A stretch of 64,000 bases of DNA, taken from positions 1 through 64,000 of the forward strand of contig CALXKN010000003.1 in the NCBI GenBank assembly GCA_944388995.1, written 5' to 3'. The notes beneath the pieces were generated by a model. That model worked only from the letters and a program-made list of their open reading frames with translations. It did not search any database and was not told where the DNA came from. The translations under genes and the position numbers were made by a program. Origin of the DNA: an uncultured Spirochaetota bacterium (lineage in GTDB: Bacteria; Spirochaetota; Spirochaetia; JAFGXN01). Positions 7,535 to 14,379 of this stretch are shown in pieces; positions within the stretch are counted from its first letter, which is position 1; every line of letters begins with the position of its first letter.

Positions 7535-8038
7535 ATGGAAAAAGACAAAAAAATTGTCGCCTTCATCAACGGCGATCCGACGGGCGAGCGGGAAACATCG
7601 TCATCCGCTTATTTTACGCGTTCTTTCGAGAAATTCGATTACAAAGGAGCACCTGTTTTCGGTTTTCAGTGGAACTGGATGTCCTTTCTGTTCGGACCGA
7701 TTTATATGATGTGGCGCCGCCGTTACTGGGAAGGGGCGTTGTATGCTCTGCTCTCGCTGCCCCTGTCGTGGATGCTTCTGGTGGTTCCTTTCTTGAACGG
7801 AACATTGATTCCGTGGATTATGAACTGGTCGTATCGCCGGCATAAAGCGAAAGCGGAAAAGTTCTTCCCGGGCAATGAGGCCGATCAGCTGGCTTATCTG
7901 TCGAAAGTCGGCGGGACCAACAAAAACGTCATTATTATTGCCGCCGTTCTGGCCGGTGTTTCTGTATTCATTTGGCTGCTTGTTCTGATTATAGCTGCCA
8001 TTGCTGCCGCCTCTATGGCTTCCGCATATTATTATTGA
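7535..8038 (+). CDS. DUF2628-like membrane protein
   Basis: 167 residues. The centre (FGFQWNWMSFLFGPIYMMWR, then RRYWEGALYALL) matches the W-N-W-x-x-F-x-F-G-P-x-Y/W pattern of DUF2628 proteins. Those are small membrane proteins of unknown role. Two hydrophobic segments follow in the middle and a third near residues 128-158. ATG 7535 has AAGGAG at 7521-7526; an upstream in-frame GTG would overlap that site. It sits between members of the local repeat-domain family, perhaps as part of the same envelope unit. Confidence 0.75.
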   Translation: MEKDKKIVAFINGDPTGERETSSSAYFTRSFEKFDYKGAPVFGFQWNWMSFLFGPIYMMWRRRYWEGALYALLSLPLSWMLLVVPFLNGTLIPWIMNWSYRRHKAKAEKFFPGNEADQLAYLSKVGGTNKNVIIIAAVLAGVSVFIWLLVLIIAAIAAASMASAYYY

Positions 8039-8055
8039 GATAAAAGAGGTTAAAA

Positions 8056-8484
8056 ATGAAAAGAGGATTTCGATTTTTATTTGCTGTAATGATTGCTTCG
8101 GTTTTTTCGGGTTGTTTCGGTAATTCCGCTGTTAAAATGCTGAAAAACGGCTATCTGGAAGATCGGGAAGATGTCACGGTCGGAGAGGTCTTTGATTCTG
8201 TTTTTCGTGATTTGAAATGGACTCAGGAAGATGGAAATCGTCCCGAAATTGTGTTTGTAAAGGCGTTCGGTATTTTCACCGATCCCGGAAGCGGTGTTCA
8301 GATACCGTTGGGGGTCAGTTTTGAAGTGAATACGGACAGTGAGACATGGCAGGTGAATGAAGTGGTTTTCGGACGTGGCGCATCGAGAGAATCCTCGACT
8401 TATGATTCCGATATCAGTGAAGTGATCGATATGATTTATACTTCGTACGATACCGGTAACGACGGGGAGTCGTTTTTCTTTTAG
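8056..8484 (+). CDS. Lipoprotein with one local repeat domain
   Basis: 142 residues. A signal sequence with lipobox Val-Phe-Ser-Gly-Cys places the lipidated Cys at about residue 20. The remainder is a single copy of the domain found twice in the 6741 protein: TVGEVFDSVFRDLKW, then GIFTDPGSGVQIPLGVSFEV, TWQVNEVVF and an acidic helix ending DMIY. Ribosome-binding site AGAGG precedes ATG 8056. Base composition looks more A/T-rich than the genes before it. Function unknown. Confidence 0.72.
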   Translation: MKRGFRFLFAVMIASVFSGCFGNSAVKMLKNGYLEDREDVTVGEVFDSVFRDLKWTQEDGNRPEIVFVKAFGIFTDPGSGVQIPLGVSFEVNTDSETWQVNEVVFGRGASRESSTYDSDISEVIDMIYTSYDTGNDGESFFF

Positions 8485-8496
8485 GAGAAATGGTCA

Positions 8497-8883
8497 ATGA
8501 AAAAAATAATGATGCTGTTGCTGGTTTGTGCATCCGTATTTGCTCAAAGTTGCCGGAAAGAACATCCGGCTTTGGCTTACCTGAAAACCGCTGCACTGGA
8601 AAATTGGCCTTATCCGACGATCGGAACGGCAATCAGGCAATCCTGTCAAAACCCTGTTTGGAAAGTCGAAAGTGAGGATGAAGGCGTTTATACGGTGACT
8701 GTCAGCGGACGCGTGCGTGCTCTTTCCGGAGAGGTGATGCCGTTAACGGTCTACTTCGAGGTCGATCCCGTGAAGAAAGAAATTGATACGGATAAAATCC
8801 GTTTGGGAAAACAGACTTTCAGCCGTTACTCCGATATCAATGAGTTTTGGGATTTTATTTACTACAGAGAAAACGGAGAATAA
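8497..8883 (+). CDS. Exported, probably lipidated protein with one local repeat domain
   Basis: 128 residues. The signal peptide ends SVFAQSC, an imperfect lipobox (Gln at -2) that spirochaete lipoproteins might tolerate. The body is a diverged copy of the same domain: TIGTAIRQSCQNPVWKV, then a V-T-V-S-G-R strand, then VMPLTVYFEV and a final helix NEFWDFIY. It keeps the Trp and the strand pattern but lacks the central W-x-V/I. ATG 8497 with AGGAG at 8483-8487. It probably belongs to the same transcription unit as 8056 and 8889. Confidence 0.68.
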   Translation: MKKIMMLLLVCASVFAQSCRKEHPALAYLKTAALENWPYPTIGTAIRQSCQNPVWKVESEDEGVYTVTVSGRVRALSGEVMPLTVYFEVDPVKKEIDTDKIRLGKQTFSRYSDINEFWDFIYYRENGE

Positions 8884-8888
8884 AGAAG

Positions 8889-10097
8889 ATGAAAAAGAAT
8901 AAAATTTTTTCGGTTCTCTTGGGTGCTTTATTCTTGGTCGGATGCTCCCAAAGCAATGTCATACGTTATCAGGCTTCGGAGAAGATTCATGTCACAATAA
9001 AAAACGGATGGGGTGCCGAATATCTGCCCGAACGGTCTCAGTGGGATCCCGAAAGCGGGAAAGGCACTTTGGTTTTTTCGCAGGAGATTAAACGCATTCC
9101 GAAGAAAGCGTTCTCGAAAAGAAAGGCTTTAACGCAAATAGAAATTCCGCCGACAGTGGAAATTATTCGCGATAATGCATTCGAATTCTGCGAAAATTTA
9201 TCGGAAATAACGGTCTCCGGTAACGTGGTTGTCATCGGAGAAAGTGCGTTCTTTCGCTGCCGTAATCTTAAACGGTTCGATTTTCCGAAATCACTTCAAT
9301 TTATAGGTGACAATGCTTTTTACGGTTCCGGCTTGGAGCGTGTTGATTTACCGTCCGGTCTCAAATCATTGGGGTACGCAGCATTCGAAAACTGTACCGA
9401 TTTAAAGACAGCGCATCTTGACGGTACGTTTACCTCTTTAGGTTCTTCGTTGTTTTCGGATTGCGAATCTCTAACGGCTGTCGAAATTCCCGAAACGGTG
9501 ACGAAAATCGATAACAGTGCATTCGAGAACTGCCGGAGTTTGCCGGAATTCGTGCTTTGGGAACATGTGTCGATACTCGGAGACGGAGTCTTTCGGGGGT
9601 GTTCTTCTTTTAAAAATTTTGTATTACCCGATACTCTTGAAGAATTCGGGAGCGGACTTTTTGAGAATTGTGAGGCATTAACATCGGTGCAGTTTCCTGC
9701 CGAAATAATGAAAACCGTCCCCGACTCGACATTTGCGAATTGCCGTTCTCTTAAAGAGGCGGTTATTCCCGAAACGGTGACTGCTGTCGGAGAAAAAGCA
9801 TTTATGAATTGCCGGAGCCTTTCCCGAATGACGATCCCGGCGGGAGTCACTTTTATCGGCTCGGATGCGTTTGACGGTTGCGAGAGCTTAAAAGAAGTCT
9901 CTTTGTCTTCGGCGGAGCCGCCGACGATTTACAAATCGGAATACAGTTGGTATTATAATTCGTATGTGATTGCCTGGGATTGGGGTGTCGATCGGGAAAA
10001 ATGTACGATCTATGTTCCGGCCGATTCTGTCGAAACATACACTCAGGCATGGCCGTTTCACAAAAATCAAATTAAAGTGCAAGGTGTGAAAAACTGA
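8889..10097 (+). CDS. BspA-like leucine-rich-repeat lipoprotein
   Basis: 402 residues. A signal sequence with lipobox Phe-Leu-Val-Gly-Cys is followed by about eleven tandem LRR_5 (BspA/TpLRR) repeats of 23-24 residues. The repeat pattern is L-x-x-V/I-x-I-P-x-T/S-V-x-x-I-x-x-x-A-F-x-x-C-x-x-L. A C-terminal cap begins near TIYKSEYSW. Proteins of this type in treponemes and Bacteroides bind host or bacterial surfaces, so a surface-adhesion role is likely by family. ATG 8889 chosen for the signal peptide, with GGAG at 8875-8878; the frame opens upstream inside the previous gene. The gene has A/T-rich codon use compared with the later clusters. Confidence 0.88.
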   Translation: MKKNKIFSVLLGALFLVGCSQSNVIRYQASEKIHVTIKNGWGAEYLPERSQWDPESGKGTLVFSQEIKRIPKKAFSKRKALTQIEIPPTVEIIRDNAFEFCENLSEITVSGNVVVIGESAFFRCRNLKRFDFPKSLQFIGDNAFYGSGLERVDLPSGLKSLGYAAFENCTDLKTAHLDGTFTSLGSSLFSDCESLTAVEIPETVTKIDNSAFENCRSLPEFVLWEHVSILGDGVFRGCSSFKNFVLPDTLEEFGSGLFENCEALTSVQFPAEIMKTVPDSTFANCRSLKEAVIPETVTAVGEKAFMNCRSLSRMTIPAGVTFIGSDAFDGCESLKEVSLSSAEPPTIYKSEYSWYYNSYVIAWDWGVDREKCTIYVPADSVETYTQAWPFHKNQIKVQGVKN

Positions 10098-10119
10098 TTT
10101 TTGATGTTGTTCATACCGT

Positions 10120-10160
10120 ACCTCCTGTCCCCGTTAATATGCGGCGGCGGGAGGTTTTTT
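10120..10160 (+). terminator. Probable intrinsic terminator after the LRR lipoprotein gene
   Basis: Outer stem ACCTCC (10120-10125) with GGAGGT (10150-10155), inner CCG/CGG pairing, and a T-run to 10160. The interior is imperfect, so confidence is moderate. Confidence 0.5.
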
Positions 10161-10229
10161 ATACCCGTCGACAGAAAGGTTTTCGGGAGCATTTGTCAGC
10201 CGGCGTCTGCGTCGGAACGATAATTCGGA

Positions 10230-10258
10230 TTGACGGCTGCGGAATTCCGTTGTACAAT
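10230..10258 (+). promoter_or_regulatory. Promoter of the small acidic protein gene
   Basis: TTGACG (10230-10235), 17-bp spacer, TACAAT (10253-10258), followed by GGAGG (10269-10273) and ATG 10279. Confidence 0.7.
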
Positions 10259-10278
10259 AATAAAAAACGGAGGTTCTT

Positions 10279-10446
10279 ATGAGTCTTTTGGACGAAATGG
10301 GCGGCAGTCTTGACGATTGGGTTGACGATCCCGAACAGCTGCTTGAAGATTACATCGAAGACAACGGTATTGACGAAGAGGATATTGAAGACATCGGGGA
10401 AGACGAACTGTTTGACGACTACGTCGAACGCGAAGGGTGGAATTAA
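10279..10446 (+). CDS. Very acidic 55-residue protein
   Basis: A small gene supported by its own promoter and a correctly spaced GGAGG. The product opens MSLLDEMGGSLDDWVDDPEQ and continues with alternating Asp/Glu and hydrophobics to a C-terminal GWN. More than a third of the residues are Asp or Glu, with only one basic residue. The opening resembles the protein at 6379 (MSFLDDLG). Such proteins may act as anti-regulators, nucleic-acid mimics or adaptor peptides, but nothing in the sequence decides this. It stands alone between the LRR lipoprotein and the GNAT gene. Confidence 0.65.
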   Translation: MSLLDEMGGSLDDWVDDPEQLLEDYIEDNGIDEEDIEDIGEDELFDDYVEREGWN

Positions 10447-10468
10447 CCGCGCCTGACGGCGTCTCCGC

Positions 10469-10497
10469 TTGCCTTTTTTCTCTTCTCTCGTTATAAT
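10469..10497 (+). promoter_or_regulatory. Promoter of the GNAT acetyltransferase gene
   Basis: TTGCCT (10469-10474), 17-bp spacer, TATAAT (10492-10497). GGAGG (10503-10507) and ATG 10513 follow, so the leader is short, about 9 bases. Confidence 0.65.
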
Positions 10498-10512
10498 GCG
10501 GCGGAGGTTTTT

Positions 10513-10950
10513 ATGATTCGCAGATATGAAGCGTCTGATCGTTCGACGGTGACGGAGATGCTGGACGAATTTTATCACAGCCCGGCGGTTCTTCATCCCA
10601 TACCGCGGGCGCATTTTGAAAAGACCCTCAACGCGGCGGAGGCCGGCAACCCGTGCGTGCGGTTGTATGTAATCGAAAGCGGCGGCCGGCCGGCCGGCTA
10701 TGCGTTGCTGGCGCTGACATTCTCAAATGAAGCCGGAGGCGACGTCGTTTGGCTCGATGAAATTTACATTCGCCCCGAGTTCCAAGGCAAAGGATTGGGA
10801 AACGAGTTTTTCGATTTTTTGGAAAAAGAGTTTGCCTCTGCCGCGCGGTTTCGTCTTGAAGTTGAGGCCGACAATGAAGGCGCCGTTCGGCTCTACAAAC
10901 GACGCGGTTTTCGGCCGTTAGAATATGTTCAGTTTATCAAAGGGGAGTGA
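10513..10950 (+). CDS. GNAT-family N-acetyltransferase
   Basis: 145-residue acetyl-CoA-dependent acetyltransferase. It has the GNAT core: strand pair around GYALLALTFS, the acidic strand DVVWLDEIYI, the acetyl-CoA loop RPEFQGKGLG (Q-x-x-G-x-G) near residues 95-104, and the terminal NEGAVRLYKRRGFRP helix-strand. The substrate (small molecule or protein N-terminus) cannot be inferred. The 3' end overlaps the convergent mscS-like gene by 14 bp. Confidence 0.88.
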   Translation: MIRRYEASDRSTVTEMLDEFYHSPAVLHPIPRAHFEKTLNAAEAGNPCVRLYVIESGGRPAGYALLALTFSNEAGGDVVWLDEIYIRPEFQGKGLGNEFFDFLEKEFASAARFRLEVEADNEGAVRLYKRRGFRPLEYVQFIKGE

Positions 10951-11812
10951 CAGAGTTGCAGTGGACATCCAGCTGCGGAAACGGAATCGAGATACCGTTT
11001 TCATCAAACGTCTTTTTGATTTCGGTAAAAACAGCGTTGCGCACTTCCCAATATTGATCGCTTTTCAGCCACACCGCCAAACGCATACCGATACCTGAAT
11101 CGCCGAACTCCTCAAAATAAACGGCGGGCGCAGGCTCTTTCAGCACGCCGGAACACCGCGTCGGCACTTGCAGAAGGACTTCGGCTGCCTTTTCAAGCGG
11201 TGTATCGTAGGCAACCGAAACCGAAACGGAGAGGCGGCGGATCGGAAAGTATGTTGAATTCTGTAAATTCGATTTGATGATGGTTTCGTTCGGAATGCGC
11301 ACCAATTGATTATCCGGTGTGTGAATTTTCACGGAAAGCAAATCGACTGAGTCGACGGTACCGGCAATTGTGTCAACGGTGATATAATCGCCGACCTTGA
11401 CCGTTTTTTCAGAAAGAAAGAAAAAACCGCTGATGATGTTGCTGAAAGACGTTTGAGCCGCAAAACCGACAGCAATTCCGGCAATTCCGGCCGCTCCCAG
11501 CAACGCCGTCAGTTTTACACCGAAAATCCCCAGTAAGTAAAATGCACAAAAAAGGAACAGAATGTATTTAACCGCTTTTTCAACGGCCGAGCGGCTTTGA
11601 GGCGGCAGCTTGGTTTCGGGCACACGGCGGATGATGCGGCGAATCACTCTGTAAAGCAGCCAGAAAACAGCGATTGTAATGAGGGCGCTCATTGTTTTCG
11701 GGAACCATTGGGATTGAAAAAAGTCGGAAAGAAAGTGCGGTTTTAAAAATTCGGCAGCCTCTTCCAGCGGCGGAAGGACTGACTCTTCGGTTTGCATCGT
11801 TTCTGGATCCAC
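10937..11812 (-). CDS. mscS: Small-conductance mechanosensitive channel (MscS family)
   Basis: 291 residues. It is an inner-membrane channel that opens on hypo-osmotic stress. Transmembrane helices lie near residues 40-58 and 84-103. The pore-lining TM3 has the Gly/Ala pattern GAAGIAGIAVGFAAQTSFSN, followed by GFFFLSEKTVKVGDYI, which enters the cytoplasmic beta domain. GTG at 11812 is the start: AAAGGAGG is spaced 6 bases from it, whereas the next ATG is 18 away. It begins one base after the nth stop codon, and its ribosome-binding site lies in the nth 3' end. The two are therefore one operon. Confidence 0.92.
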   Translation of the reverse strand: MDPETMQTEESVLPPLEEAAEFLKPHFLSDFFQSQWFPKTMSALITIAVFWLLYRVIRRIIRRVPETKLPPQSRSAVEKAVKYILFLFCAFYLLGIFGVKLTALLGAAGIAGIAVGFAAQTSFSNIISGFFFLSEKTVKVGDYITVDTIAGTVDSVDLLSVKIHTPDNQLVRIPNETIIKSNLQNSTYFPIRRLSVSVSVAYDTPLEKAAEVLLQVPTRCSGVLKEPAPAVYFEEFGDSGIGMRLAVWLKSDQYWEVRNAVFTEIKKTFDENGISIPFPQLDVHCNSVTPL

Positions 11813-11813
11813 T

Positions 11814-12479
11814 TTAATCCTCCTTTACTCCGTTTCGTTTACAGATGTCGGCAATCGGGCACGTCTCACACTGAGGCTTTCGGGCGGTGCAGATGTAGCG
11901 TCCGTGTAAAATGAGCCAGTGATGGGCGTGTTCCAGGTATTCTTCGGGAATGACGCGCAGTAAATCGTTTTCTACCTGAAGGGGTGTTTTTCCATCGGAG
12001 AGTCCTATCCGCGGAGCGATGCGCAAAAGGTGAGTATCAACCGGCATAGTCGGACGATGAAAAACGACGTTCAAAACAACGTTGGCGGTTTTCCGACCGA
12101 CTCCCGGAAGCGACTCCAACGCTTCTCTTGAATCCGGAATCTCTCCGCCGTAGCGTTCGTCCAGAATTCGGCTTAACTCAATGACGTGTTTGGCCTTGGA
12201 ACGGTACAATCCGATGGTACGGATGTACTCAATCAGTTTTTCCTCTCCTAAGTCAGCCATTTTTTTCGGCGTATCAGCGACTTTGTACAGCGCTTCCGTC
12301 GCTTTGTTGACACTTTTGTCTGTCGCTTGTGCCGAGAGAACGACCGAAATCAGCAGAGTAAACGGATTCGGCGCTTTCAGTTCGCTTTCGGGGCGGGCAT
12401 TCGCCTCCCGGAAACGGGAAAAAACAGCCGCAATTTCCGGTTCGGAGAGAAAACGGAACGGAGAATGAATTTCGTTCAT
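11814..12479 (-). CDS. nth: Endonuclease III
   Basis: 221-residue bifunctional DNA glycosylase/AP lyase for oxidised pyrimidines in base excision repair. The helix-hairpin-helix LPGVGRKTANVV contains the catalytic Lys130, and Asp148 lies in MPVDTH. The C-terminal iron-sulphur loop has Cys197, 204, 207 and 213 (C-x6-C-x2-C-x5-C). ATG 12479 has no ribosome-binding site, but TAAAAT ends 5 bases before it, so the mRNA is probably leaderless. mscS follows immediately. Confidence 0.95.
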   Translation of the reverse strand: MNEIHSPFRFLSEPEIAAVFSRFREANARPESELKAPNPFTLLISVVLSAQATDKSVNKATEALYKVADTPKKMADLGEEKLIEYIRTIGLYRSKAKHVIELSRILDERYGGEIPDSREALESLPGVGRKTANVVLNVVFHRPTMPVDTHLLRIAPRIGLSDGKTPLQVENDLLRVIPEEYLEHAHHWLILHGRYICTARKPQCETCPIADICKRNGVKED

Positions 12480-12484
12480 GGCTT

Positions 12485-12513
12485 ATTTTATCCGATTTTT
12501 CCGGATTGGGCAA
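12485..12513 (-). promoter_or_regulatory. Leaderless promoter of nth-mscS
   Basis: Minus strand: TTGCCC (12513-12508), 17-bp spacer, TAAAAT (12490-12485), then 5 bases and ATG 12479. It has the same -35 hexamer and spacing as the XRE gene promoter. Confidence 0.65.
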
Positions 12514-12557
12514 TCGGATTGACGGTTTCCGTTAAAACCACACAAAGATAAAAAAAG

Positions 12558-12585
12558 TTGCATTTTTTTAAGAACAGATTATAAT
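12558..12585 (+). promoter_or_regulatory. Promoter of the first barrel-protein gene
   Basis: TTGCAT (12558-12563), 16-bp spacer, TATAAT (12580-12585). The -35 and following T-run (GTTGCA then TTTTT) are shared with the promoter of the paralogue at 13225. Confidence 0.7.
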
Positions 12586-12609
12586 TTTTACAGGGAAGGA
12601 CGGTAAACT

Positions 12610-13203
12610 ATGAAAAGCAAAACGGCGATAGGTCTTTTTTTAATTCTGTCGGCGCTGTTTCCTGTTTATGCGGAGGAAGCGGATACTCCGGCCGCCGCGC
12701 CGTCTTCAGCCGGTGAAACGGAGGTTCCTGCGGACGGAGCTGCCGGTGAAACGGCGGAAAACGAGGCCGCGCCGGTTTCCCTGAAGAAAAATAAACTCGG
12801 TTTTGTCTTCGGAATGCCGGTAGCGCTCTCCTACTCGCACGAGTTCACGGATTTGGTTGAACTGGATCTGCTGGTTTCGACCTATCCGTTTTTATGGCGG
12901 TTGATCGGAGAAATGAGCGTTTATTGCGGCGTTCTGTTCACTTTGGCTGACGGCGCCGTCAAAGACAGACCCTGGGCGCTGACGCTGGGACCGTCCGTCG
13001 GAACAACTCTGCTGTTTTCGGGCGGATTCGGCGCTTCACTGGATCTTTATGCGGATTTACGGTGGGAAATCGACTTTCCGCAGACGAGCCGGGTGAACTT
13101 CTTTTTGAATTTCGGTTGGGGAGCCGTGATGAGATTTGACGGCGGAACCGTTGACGCCCTGTTTCCTCCCCGCGGCGGTTTCGGTGTGCGCGGCCGTTTT
13201 TGA
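12610..13203 (+). CDS. Outer-membrane barrel-like protein, paralogue A
   Basis: 197 residues. A signal peptide ending VYA is followed by an Ala/Pro/Glu-rich linker (about 24-60) and a strand-rich domain containing SYSHEFTDLVELDL and PWALTLGPSVGTTLLFSGGF. The C-terminal residue is Phe, as is usual in bacterial outer-membrane barrels. It is clearly homologous to the next gene over its whole C-terminal domain and differs mainly by the extra linker. The function is unknown; location in the outer membrane is inferred from signal peptide, amphipathic strands and terminal Phe. Confidence 0.72.
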   Translation: MKSKTAIGLFLILSALFPVYAEEADTPAAAPSSAGETEVPADGAAGETAENEAAPVSLKKNKLGFVFGMPVALSYSHEFTDLVELDLLVSTYPFLWRLIGEMSVYCGVLFTLADGAVKDRPWALTLGPSVGTTLLFSGGFGASLDLYADLRWEIDFPQTSRVNFFLNFGWGAVMRFDGGTVDALFPPRGGFGVRGRF

Positions 13204-13224
13204 ACGGCGGAATGAAAAAACAGG

Positions 13225-13253
13225 TTGCACTTTTTCCCCGAAAAGAATATAAT
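13225..13253 (+). promoter_or_regulatory. Promoter of the second barrel-protein gene
   Basis: TTGCAC (13225-13230), 17-bp spacer, TATAAT (13248-13253). The two paralogues therefore have separate but similar promoters. Confidence 0.7.
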
Positions 13254-13285
13254 CGTTTTATCATAATGCAAAAAGGAGATCTTCT

Positions 13286-13771
13286 ATGAAGAAAAAACTT
13301 TTGATTTCGCTTCTTTTACTGGCAGTCGGCAGCGCGTCGGTTTTTGCGAGCAGCAAAGACAAATTGGGAGCTTATGTCGGCTGGCCGCTCGGTTTGTCCT
13401 ATTCGCATGAGTTTACCGATTTGGTTGAATTGGACTTGATCGCCGCTTACAACGGTTGGGGACCCGGAGTCGGCGGTTTGAATATCTTTTTGGGCGCGCT
13501 GTTCACGCTGACCGACGGTTCGGTTGACGGACATCCGTGGGCGCTGACGCTCGGTCCTTCGTTCGGTACGACGCTCGGTTTTTGGGGCGGTTTCAGCGCT
13601 TCGCTTGACGTTTTGGCCGATTTGCGCTGGGAAATCGACTTCGCGACTGTAAAGGGGTTCAACTTTTTCCTTGACTTTGCTCCCGGGGTAACGTTTCGTT
13701 TTCATAATGAAGAGTATCCTGTCTACTTCGGTTACCGCGCCGGCGTCGGTCTGCGTTACCGTTTTCAATAA
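13286..13771 (+). CDS. Outer-membrane barrel-like protein, paralogue B
   Basis: 161 residues with a signal peptide ending VFAS. The mature part matches paralogue A: SYSHEFTDLVELDL, then HPWALTLGPSFGTTLGFWGG, then a shared ASLD-ADLRWEIDF core. It lacks the Ala/Pro linker and ends YRFQ. Ribosome-binding site AAGGAG precedes ATG 13286. A terminator follows at 13793-13817. This looks like a tandem duplication with retained expression of both copies. Function unknown; an envelope location is inferred. Confidence 0.72.
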   Translation: MKKKLLISLLLLAVGSASVFASSKDKLGAYVGWPLGLSYSHEFTDLVELDLIAAYNGWGPGVGGLNIFLGALFTLTDGSVDGHPWALTLGPSFGTTLGFWGGFSASLDVLADLRWEIDFATVKGFNFFLDFAPGVTFRFHNEEYPVYFGYRAGVGLRYRFQ

Positions 13772-13792
13772 TTTCTTCGCTTAACCGGAAGG

Positions 13793-13817
13793 GCGCCTCT
13801 TTGCGGGGCGCTTTTTT
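13793..13817 (+). terminator. Intrinsic terminator after paralogue B
   Basis: 7-bp stem GCGCCTC/GGGGCGC (one G-T pair), 5-base loop, six T. It separates the barrel genes from cheW. Confidence 0.85.
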
Positions 13818-13832
13818 CGTCATTAAATTTGC

Positions 13833-13861
13833 TTGATTTTAACCGGTTTCTGTATTAATAT
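13833..13861 (+). promoter_or_regulatory. Possible promoter of the cheW operon
   Basis: TTGATT (13833-13838), 17-bp spacer, TAATAT (13856-13861). It is a weaker match than the others, but it is the only reasonable pair between the terminator and the AGAGGG ribosome-binding site (13866-13871). Confidence 0.4.
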
Positions 13862-13878
13862 AAACAGAGGGATTTTGC

Positions 13879-14379
13879 ATGGCTGAAAATACGAATCGCA
13901 AATATGTGACCTTTCGGGTCGGAAATGAGATTTACGGAATCGACATTATGCTGGTTCATTCGATTGTCGATTATGAGGATGTCCGCCCGATCCCCAATGC
14001 TCCGGTCTACGTCGAAGGACTCTACAATTTACGGGGTGAAGTCATTCCGATTATTAATCTTCACAGACGCTTTCAAATTCCGGTTTCCGATGTTATTGAT
14101 AAAGATGCGGTTGACGGAATCATCATCATTGATGTAAACGGGTGTAAAGTCGGATTGGTGGTCGATTCGGTATTAAAAATTATATCGATTGAAACGGGAG
14201 AGATTCAACAGTCGTCCGCCGCGCAGGACAAAATCGGAAACGCTTATGTGACCGGTGTTTATGTGGATAAAGAAGATTATGTTGTCATTTTAGAGGCAGA
14301 GAAAATTTTTGCGCCGAAAGAGTGGCAGTATATGGTGAAAACGGCTGACGGAGTTTTGAATGAAAATTCCGGTGTTTAA
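13879..14379 (+). CDS. cheW: Chemotaxis coupling protein CheW
   Basis: 166-residue adaptor that links methyl-accepting receptors to the kinase CheA in chemoreceptor arrays. Typical CheW segments are visible: YVTFRVGNEIYGIDI near the N-terminus, then RPIPNAPVYVEGLYNLRGEV and IPIINLHRRF, and later DVNGCKVGLVVDSVL. No CheY-like or other extra domain is fused. Its last 20 bases overlap the start of the DegT-like gene, and nadK and recN follow. As I recall, T. pallidum has the same order, so the arrangement seems conserved in treponemes although the functions are unrelated. Confidence 0.93.
   Translation: MAENTNRKYVTFRVGNEIYGIDIMLVHSIVDYEDVRPIPNAPVYVEGLYNLRGEVIPIINLHRRFQIPVSDVIDKDAVDGIIIIDVNGCKVGLVVDSVLKIISIETGEIQQSSAAQDKIGNAYVTGVYVDKEDYVVILEAEKIFAPKEWQYMVKTADGVLNENSGV

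Noticed and set aside
9100-9900. Internal repeats considered as a CRISPR or tandem DNA repeat array
   Set aside because: The periodicity is 69-72 bp at protein level (LRR_5 repeats); DNA copies are diverged with no spacers.
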